The notes below the pieces were generated by a model. That model saw nothing but the letters and a program-made list of their open reading frames with translations, searched no databases and was not told the origin of the DNA. Positions 25,023 to 34,000 of a DNA stretch of 40,799 nucleotides are shown here, in pieces. Each line of letters opens with the position of its first letter. Within the stretch, counting starts at the first letter, position 1. The DNA is from Pseudomonas sp. PB120. GTDB lineage: Bacteria > Pseudomonadota > Gammaproteobacteria > Pseudomonadales > Pseudomonadaceae. The stretch covers positions 1-40,799 of the forward strand of contig NZ_RWIN01000048.1 of the NCBI RefSeq assembly GCF_009761815.1, given 5' to 3'. Made by a program: the position numbers and the translations under genes.

Positions 25023-28000
25023 TCATTCGGTTCGTCCGCTGTCGACACCCCGGCTGGTAGGGTGCAAACGCTGGGCGGCATTGCGCAGTTGGGCGCTGAA
25101 ACCTCGCGCCGGACGCGGTTCAGAACGTGCTTCGGTTTGCGCCGGGCCCTGCGTCAGATGCGCAGCGTCCAGGGTAAACAGGGAGGGATCGCTCAGCAGG
25201 CCATCGGCGCTGAGGCTGGTACGCCCCTGGCGACCGAGAATCCACGCCAGGTCCAGATCGCTCTCGGCGCGGCTTGCGCGCACGGCCTGCGACACGAACT
25301 GGCCCGGGACGATGCCCAGGCCCGCGCCCACGGAATCGGCGGTGAACTCACCGATCGAACTGATCCGCAGATTGGCGCCGCCCGCGTTCCAGGTCGACAG
25401 CTCAAGCAACTGCGCTTCACGCTCGACGACCGGGGTGATGAACACCGCCGGCAACGGATCAGGCAGGCGCAAGGTGCGGTCCCGGTCATTCGGGTCGCGG
25501 TCGAAGAAGTTGCCCTGGGGCGCCGGAATGAACGGCGTGGCGATGTCCAGGTTGATCACCAGTTCGGCCTGGTCGCTGGCGCCGGTCCGGTCATTGATGG
25601 TGTAGGTGAAGATGTCCTGCAGCACTTGCCCTAATCCGGCGGCAGCCAACACCTGCGGGTTGCTCTGATCGATGGTGTAGGTATAGCTGCCGTCGGCGTT
25701 GAGCACCAGCGTGCCGTAGAGACCGATGATCGGCTGGCCGACCACACCCGTCGTGCCAGTCCCGGCCTCGGTGCCGGTGCGGATCGCCACGACTTGCAAG
25801 GCATCGTTGCCATCGACATCGCTGTCATTGGGCAGCACATTGCCGGTGGCTTGCGGCGCGGGCGTCTGGTCGCTGGCGACGGCGCTGTCGTTACTCGCCA
25901 CGGGGGCGTCGTTGGCGCCCTGGATCACCACGGTCAACCGCGCATCCGAGGTCGCGCCGGCGGTGTCGGTCATGCGGTAGGTGAACGTCTCGCTGAGGGT
26001 TTCGCCTGCCGTGCGCAGTGCCTGTACCGTCGGGTTGTTATTGTCGATCACGTAGGTGTAGCTGCCGTCGGCATTCAGGGTCAGTTGGCCATAGAGGCCG
26101 GCCAGCGCCTGACCGGCACCGCTGGACTGGCCGTTCTGAGCGCTGACGCTCAGCACCTGTTTGGTCTCGCCGTTGGCCACGCTGTCGACATCGGTGTCAT
26201 TGTCCAGCACGTTGCCGGTGGCATTGGTGCCCGGCGTGCCATTGGCTATGCCGCCGGCTTCGAGGGCCGTGGCGCCGTCGTCCTGCGCCACCGGCGTGTC
26301 GTTGCGGCCGTCGAGGGTGATGCGCAACTCGGTGCTGTCCGTGCCGCCGAAGACATCGCTCACGGTGTAGGTGAACACGTCGGTCAGGGTCTGGCCACTG
26401 ATGCGAAGCGCCTGGACTTGCGGCAGGTCGTTGTCCACCAGGTACAGCCAACTGCCATCGCTGTTGAGGATCAACTGGCCATATTGCCCGCGCAACGCCA
26501 CGCCCAGGACGCCATTGGTGCCGGCCTCGGCCAGTCCGCCGGTGTGCAACGCCGAGACGGTGAGGGCGTCGCCTTCAAGGTCGGTGTCGTTGCTGAGCAC
26601 ATTGCCGCTGGGGTTGATCCCGGCCTGGCCATTGTTCACGCCGCCGGCTTCGACTGCGGTGGCGGTATCGAGGTTGGCGACCGGCGCGTCATTGCGTCCG
26701 CGAATGATGATGTGGATTTCCGCCAGGTCGCTTTGCCCGCCCAGGTCGGTCACCCGATAAGTGAAGTGTTCGTCCAGGAACTGCAGCGGCCCCAGGGCCA
26801 GGACGGTCGGGTTATTGGAGTCAACGATGTAGGTGTAATTGCCGTCGGCGCCGATGATCAATTGCCCGTAGAGGCCGTTGACCAGTGTGCCATTGGTGTT
26901 GGTGGTGCCAGGGTTGACCGCATCAAGCGTGCCGCCCGCCGCCTCGGTGCCGAAGCGGATGCCGCTGACGTGCAGCACGTCGCCCTGATCGACGTCGGTG
27001 TCGTTGGGCAGCACATTGCGGGTCGGATTGACGCTGTTGCCGGCGCCGTTATCGGCCACGGCGACCGCCACGTCATTGGTCGCCACCGGTGCGTCCCAGG
27101 CGCCGTCGATGCGAATGCTCAGCTGCGCGATGTCGGTGGCGCCGACGGTGTCGCGCATCCGGTAGGTGAAGGTTTCGACCAGTGAATCACCTGGTTTGAG
27201 TGCCTGAACCGCCGCCAGCGTGTTGTTGACCACGTAGCTGTAAGTGCCGTTGGCGGCGATGGTGAGCGTGCCGTACAAGCCATTGATCGACTGGCTCGCA
27301 CCCAGGGTGGTGAAGGTACCGCCCGCCGCTTCAGTGCCGCCCCGAATGTCGGTCACGGTTTTGCTGTCGCTGGCATCGACGTCGGTGTCATTGGTCAGCA
27401 CATTGCCGCCCGGGTTGGTGCCCGGCGTGCCATTGGCGGTGCCGCCGGCCTCGACCGCGACGGTCGTGTCATCCACGGCCAGCGGATTGTCGTTGGTGCC
27501 CCGCAGGGTGATGGTCAGCGTCGCGGTGCTGGTGGCGCCGGCCAGGTCGCGGATCTGGTAGGTGAAGGTTTCGGTCAACACATCGGTGTTGGTGCGCAGT
27601 GCCTGAACCTGCGGATTACTGTTATCGACAACGTAGGTGTAACTGCCGTCGGCGCCGAGGGTGAGAGTGCCAAACGCGCCAGCCAGGCCGCTGCCGATCA
27701 CGCCAACCGAGGCGCCCTGGCGCACGTCGACCACGCTCAGGGTTTCACCGTTGCCGTCGACGTCGCTGTCGTTGGCCAGCACGTTGCCGCTGGGGTTGAC
27801 GCCCGGCGTGCCGTTGTTCAACCCGCCGGCTTCGATGGCGGTGTTGGCGTCATTCTGGGCGACGGGCGTGTCGTTGCTGCCCTGAATAGTGATGGTCAGC
27901 GCCGCGCTGTCTTGCGCGCCGCTGGCATCGATCACGCTGTAGGTGAAGACGTCGGCCAGGGTATTGCCGATGCGCAACGCCTGAACCTCGGCCATGCTGT

Positions 28001-31000
28001 TGTCGAGGCGATAGCTGTAGCTGCCGTCGGCGTTCAGCGTGAGCCAGCCATAGGTGCCGCGCAGCTCGGTGCCCAAGGTGCCGGCCGTGCCGGTCCCGGC
28101 TTCGGCGCCGGTGCGTACCGACGACACCGCGCGGGTTTCCCCGTAATCGTGGGCGGGCAGGTCCGCCGGGATTTCCCCGCCGTCGACGTCGCTGTCGTTG
28201 GTCAGCACGTTGCCGGTGGGGTCTTGCCCTGGCTGGTTGTTGTTCAGACCACCGGCTTCAATGGCGGTGGCGCCGTCATCGGTGGCGACCGGGTTGTCGT
28301 TCTGGCCGCGAATCAACACGATGATTTCAGCGGTGTCGATTTCCGGTGTCGGGTTCACGCCATCGCTGATCGTGTACGTGAAGCGTTCGAGCAGCAAGTT
28401 GCTGCTCAGGCGCAAGGCTTGAACGTCCGGGTTGTTGTTATCGACCGCGTAGCTGTAACTGCCGTCGGGGTGGATGGTCAGCGTGCCGTACAAGCCATTG
28501 ATCACCGTGCCGCCCGCCACCACGGCCACGGAGGGGCCGGGCGTGCCTTCGGCACCCGTGCGGATCAGCGTGACGGTCAGCGGATCGCCATCGGGATCGA
28601 ACGCCGTCGCGGTCACGTCACCTGTCGGGTCGACACCGGGCGAGGTGTTGTTCACGCCACCTTGTTCAGTGGCCACCGAAATGACGGTTTGCGCCACGGG
28701 CGGATCGTTGACGCCGTGCACCGTGATCACCAGTTGCGCGGTGTCGGTCAGCCCGGCCGTATCGACCACACGGTAGGTGAAAAACTCGGTCAGGGTTTGC
28801 CCGGGTGCCAGGGCCTGGACGGCGGCGTTGGTGCTGTCGACGTCATAGAAAAACGAACCGTCGGCGCCGATGCGCAAGGTGCCATAAAGCCCCGCGACCA
28901 GCGTGCCGTTGGCCGAGGTGGTGCCGGTGCTGACACCGCTCAACACATCGGTGGCCGGGTTGTAAGTCGCTTCGCTTTTGTTGATGACGCCATTGACCTG
29001 CAATTGCTCGCTGGGCCGGTCGGCCTGATCGACGTCCTGGTCGACGCCGTTGCCCCCGGCCTGATCGATGGTTCCCGGACGGCTCGGGAACAGAATGACG
29101 TTGCCCGTCGGGTTGCTTTCCGCCGCATTGCCGTTGGTGGACGCCGCTTGCGCATCGGCGGCATCGTCGCTGGCCACCGGGTTGTCGTTGGCGCCCTGGA
29201 TCACGATGCGCAATTGCGCCACGTCGTTCAAACCGCCGGCGTCCGTCACCCGGTAGCTGAAAAACTCGACCAGTTGCTGATTCGCGCTCAAGCGCTGCAC
29301 GGTGATGTTGTCGTTGTTGACCACGTAGCGGTAAGTGCCGTCAGCGCTGATCGTCAGGGTGCCGTAGAGGCCGTCGATCGGAGTACCGAGCGGTTTGAAC
29401 TCGCCAGGGTCTGCTTCAGCCACTGCACGGATACCGGTGACGGTTTTGGTCTCGCCGTTGGCCGGGGTGTCAACGTCGGTGTCGTTGCCGAGCACGTTGC
29501 CGGTGGCATCACTGCCCGGCGTGCCATTGAGCACACCGCCGGCTTCGACGGCCGTGCCGGCATCGTCGACGCCAACCGGCGTGTCGTTGGCGCCCTGGAT
29601 CGTCACGGTCAGCGTTGCGGTGGCGGTAGCCCCCGCGAGATCGGCCAGCACATAGTTAAACGACTCGGTCAGGGTCTGGCCCGACAGTCGCAAGGCCTGC
29701 ACGAGGGGATTATTGTTGTCGACGAAGTATTGGTAGCCACCGCGGGGCCCGACGACCAATTGGCCGTACTGACCGTTAATCACCACCACGCCGGATATCG
29801 GCAGTTGCGCACCGGTGGCGGGTCCGACCGAGACGAGGTGTAACTCGTCGGCGTTGGTGGCGATGTCGACGTCGGTGTCGTTGCTCAGCAATTGGCCGGT
29901 GGGGTCGACGCCAACGACAGCATTGTTGGTGCCGCCGGCTTCGACGGCGGTGGCACTGTCATTGACGCCCACCGGTGCGTCGTTCACCGGGGCGAGGATG
30001 ATTTGCAAGGTGTCGGTATCGGTCAGCGCATCCGCCGCCGTCCCCGGCGTGCCGTCAGCATTGGCGTCGCCGAAATTGCCCTGGTCGTTGCTGACCACGG
30101 TGAGTGTATCGGTGCCGTTGAAGTTGGCGTTGCCCAAATAGCGCAGGCTGGCGAGCACCGTGTTGACGTCGGCCAGGGTGCCGCTGAGGCTGATGGTGGC
30201 CGAGTTGGCGCCGGTGACGGTGACGCCCGGCAATGTCGCGCCGAAAGACAGCGTGCCGTGGAGCACGCTCAGGGTCACGCTGATATTGCGGCCAGCCACG
30301 TCTGGATCTCGATCGGCATCGACGTCGGCGACGCTGATGCCGCCAATGCTCAGTGGCACGTCTTCCAGGCCTTGTTGCGTACCGGGGAGGGTGTTGACCG
30401 GCGCGTCGTTCTGCTCGACATAACCGGCGTTCGCCGCCTGCGTATCGGCATCGCCCAGGGTGAGGGTGATTTGCCCGGGAGTGCCGCCGTCGCTGTCGAT
30501 GCGCACGCGCAAATCACCCAGCGGTTGCGGAAAGCTGACCAGGCCGGCCGGCACGTCGATGCGGAACACGCCCAGCGGCAGCACACCGAAATGATATTGC
30601 CCGTTGCTGTCGGTGACGGTGCTGAACACCAGATTGTCGGCGGTCGTATCGAGCAAGCCATCGGCACCGGCCCAGGTCAGGGTCACCGTCTGCCCGACCA
30701 GGCCCGCGCCATCGGGCACGGTGCTGGTAGTGGCCGAGGCGGTGTCGTCCCACAAGGTACCGGTGATGATGCCGAGCCCTGCGTTGTCGTGAAGAATGTA
30801 CTGGTTCGGACCGACCGTGCTGCCGGTGCGCTCGCCGTCGATGGCACCGTCGGTGCCGACGCTGTTGCCGCCCCAACTGGTGAAGTCTTCAGGCAGGCTG
30901 CTCCAGGTCAGCGTCGCGTCGCTGCTGGCAATCGCCGCCGAGTTGGGCAGGGTGACCTGATACACCACTTTGATTTGCGCGCCGACGTCCAGCTGATCGA

Positions 31001-34000
31001 AGTTGACGCTGATGCCGCCCGTCGTGCTGAACGTCACGCCGCTGGGCAGGTTACCCGGCCCGAACACGGTGCCGTTGATGCTGATACTGACCAGGCTGTA
31101 ATTGCTGCCGCTGGCAAAACCGTCACTGAGTTGAGCGTCGAACGCAGGCAATCCACCGTTCTGGGTGAAGCTCAGTTGCACCGTGGCGGTGCCGCTGCTG
31201 CCCGTTGGGTTGGGGTCGAAACCGACCACCTGTTTATCGAGGCCGCTGAAGCTGGGCTCGACGATTTGTTCGAGTACCGTGTTGCTGTTGGCGCGGCCGA
31301 TGCCGTTGACGATTTCATGGGCACTGGCGCCCAGCAACGCACCGCTGACGTTGCTCGCCTGGTTGGTCACGCGAACGTTGAACTCCAGGACGATGCCTTC
31401 CAGGTCTGTGTCCGGCACGCCGCCGTTGACGACGTTGCCGAGGTTGAAAGTGATGGTCTGGCTGCCATCGGCGTTGGTGACCACCGTCAGGCGGCTCGGG
31501 TCGAACACGCCGTTCGGCCCCAGGCCCAGCAGGTCGGGCGTGATCGGCAAGGCTTCGGGGCTGTTTTCGTTGCCGTTGATATCGAGCGTACCGCCGACGA
31601 TCAGGTTGGCGTCGCTGGTCAGGCCGCCACCGGAAATGAAGCCGATGCGCAAGGCGTTCACCAGCGCATCCGGGGAGATGAACTGCAGCCCGTTGGCCAG
31701 GGTGATTTGCACCTGGTAGTTGGGGTTGTTGCCTTCGGGCACCAGCACCACCACCCGATAACGGATCACTTCACCGATGGTCACGGCTTCCTGCGGTGCA
31801 GTTGTTGGCGATGGGGCCGGGCTGTCGGGCAGGCCGCCGACCCGGGAGATCTGGATCGCCTGGGCCACCGGCACAATCAGCGTCGAGGCGTTACGGTAGT
31901 CGTTCAGCGTGCCGCCATTGAGCGGCCCGTCGACCCCGGTGCGTTCACCACCTTGCGTGCCGTCGAGGCTGGTCCATTGCACGATCGCCACGTTGGCGAA
32001 GTTGGACTGGCTGGCCGCCGTGGCGTTGACCACCCCGGACAGACTCAGCACGATGCTGCCGCCCTTGCTGATGTCGATGTTGGCGCCGTTGGCCGTGCGC
32101 AACTGACCGTTCACCAGCTCGAAATCGACGCCGCCGTTGTTGGTTACGCCGTTCTGATAAAGCACGCCGGTCAGGGTGATGTTGCTCAGCTGCGTAGGCA
32201 GGTTGTCGAAGAAACTGATGTCGAACGCATTGAAGTCGTTGCCGCCCGCGCCGTTGCTCAGGGTGATGGTGAAGGTCACCGTGTCGCCCTGGTCATAACC
32301 GCCGAGGCCGGAGGTGGACGTCAGCACCTGCGTGACCACTACTGTCGGTTCACGCACGGTCACCGTCGGTTGCCCGCCACTCAACGCCACCGTGCGATCT
32401 ACCGCGACGTTGCCGTTGGGCGTGTCGGTGTCCGGGTCGCTGAAGGTCAGTTGCGCGGAGTTTTGCAGCGACTGATTGGCCTGGTTGGCGATGACGTTGT
32501 TGGCCACCAATTGCAGGCGAATCACGAAGGTGTTGTTGCCGGTCTGGTTGTCCGCCGTGGCGCCGGAAACGCTGAAGGTCCAGCGCGCATCGACGCCGTC
32601 GCCCCCCAGCGCGCCGCCCTGGCCGGCGAAGCCACTGACCACGATGCTACCGGCAAAATCGGCGCCCAATGCACCGCTGCCGGCCTGAGTGGTGATGATC
32701 TGATAACCCAGGCCGCCGTTGAACGTGGTGTCGAGGCGCATGCCCGGCGGGATCAGGTCCTCGATGCGCAAGGTTTGCGTGGTGCCTTCGGGCAGGGTGA
32801 CGACGATGTCGTACTGCATGCTTTCGCCGATCACCAGATCGCTGCCGGTGGTGTGGCCGGCGCTGGAATCGCCATCGTCCAGGGTGCCGCCGGCGAAGAC
32901 TTTGCTGATCACCGGGGCTGCCACTTGCTGGCTCGACAGGTCGGTCAGGTCGGTGGGGGTAAAGTCGGTGCCGCCGTTGACGCTGGCGTAATTGCTCAGG
33001 GTCGCGGTGCTTTGCAGGCTGCGGCTGGCTTCGATGGTCGCGCTGACCACCACGTCGTAGCTGATGACCACCACGTTGGCGCCGCTGGTATCGGCGGCGG
33101 TGCCGCTGCGACCGGCGAGGAGGGTGGCTTGGCCGCCCGCGTCGAGGAAGGTGATCTGGTTGCCGCTGACGCTGTAGTCCACGCCGAGCACCAGCGCGGT
33201 ACCGTCGCCCCGGTAAATCTGCAGGTTGGCGGCGCCCAGGCTGCCACCGACGAAACTCAGGCCCGTGGGCAGGGTGATGCTGGTGCTGACGTCGAACGCG
33301 CCACCACCGCCGGTGTTCTCGATGGCCGTGACCATTCGCAGGTTGTCGCCGCCGTCGATGCCGCTGATGTCGCCGTCCACCGCGGCCAGGCTGGTTACGC
33401 TGCCATTGAATGGCGAACCGGTGCTGCCCGGCGGGTTCCAGCTGCCCGTGGTGTTGGTGATGGTGCCGTTGCTGCTGGAGACCACGCCGTGCTTGATCGA
33501 CAGCACGGGTTCGGCCACGGAAACGATGGCCACCACGTCCGAGGAAATCAGCGTGCGGTCGGTGAGGGTGGTTTGCTGGCTCGACTGCGCCAGCACGTCC
33601 AGTGAACGCTGATCGGCAAACGGCTGGTCACCAACCCGCAAGGTAAAGCGCACGACAATACGGCTGCCGGTGGTGTCGGCCGTGACAAAACTGCCGAAGT
33701 CGAAGATGACCGAATTGCCGGCACCGTTGGTGACCGTGAGTACGCCACCGGCATTGGTGTTGCCAGGGCCGATTTGCCATTGCCCGGAGTCGCTGCCGAT
33801 GGTCCAGGCCACGCCGTTCACGTCGAACAAAGGCAGCGGCAGATAGGCCGTGAGCTTGAATTGCTCGTAGTCGCCGGTGAGCAGGTTGTAGCTCAGTTCG
33901 AAGGTCACTTCGTCACCGGGCTTCAGCTCGCCGCTGGCCGGTGGCGTACCGTTATTGACCTCGACGATCTGGATGTCGACGGTGTTGGTCGGGATCACGC

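Noticed and set aside
25023..25545. C-terminal RTX-type secretion signal in the giant protein
   Set aside because: No GGxGxDxxx nonapeptides and no typical RTX end are visible. The tail is Arg- and Ala-containing and non-repetitive.
25545..29990. Regularly spaced repeats that might suggest a CRISPR array
   Set aside because: The units are about 400 bp, vary in sequence, and encode in-frame VCBS protein repeats.
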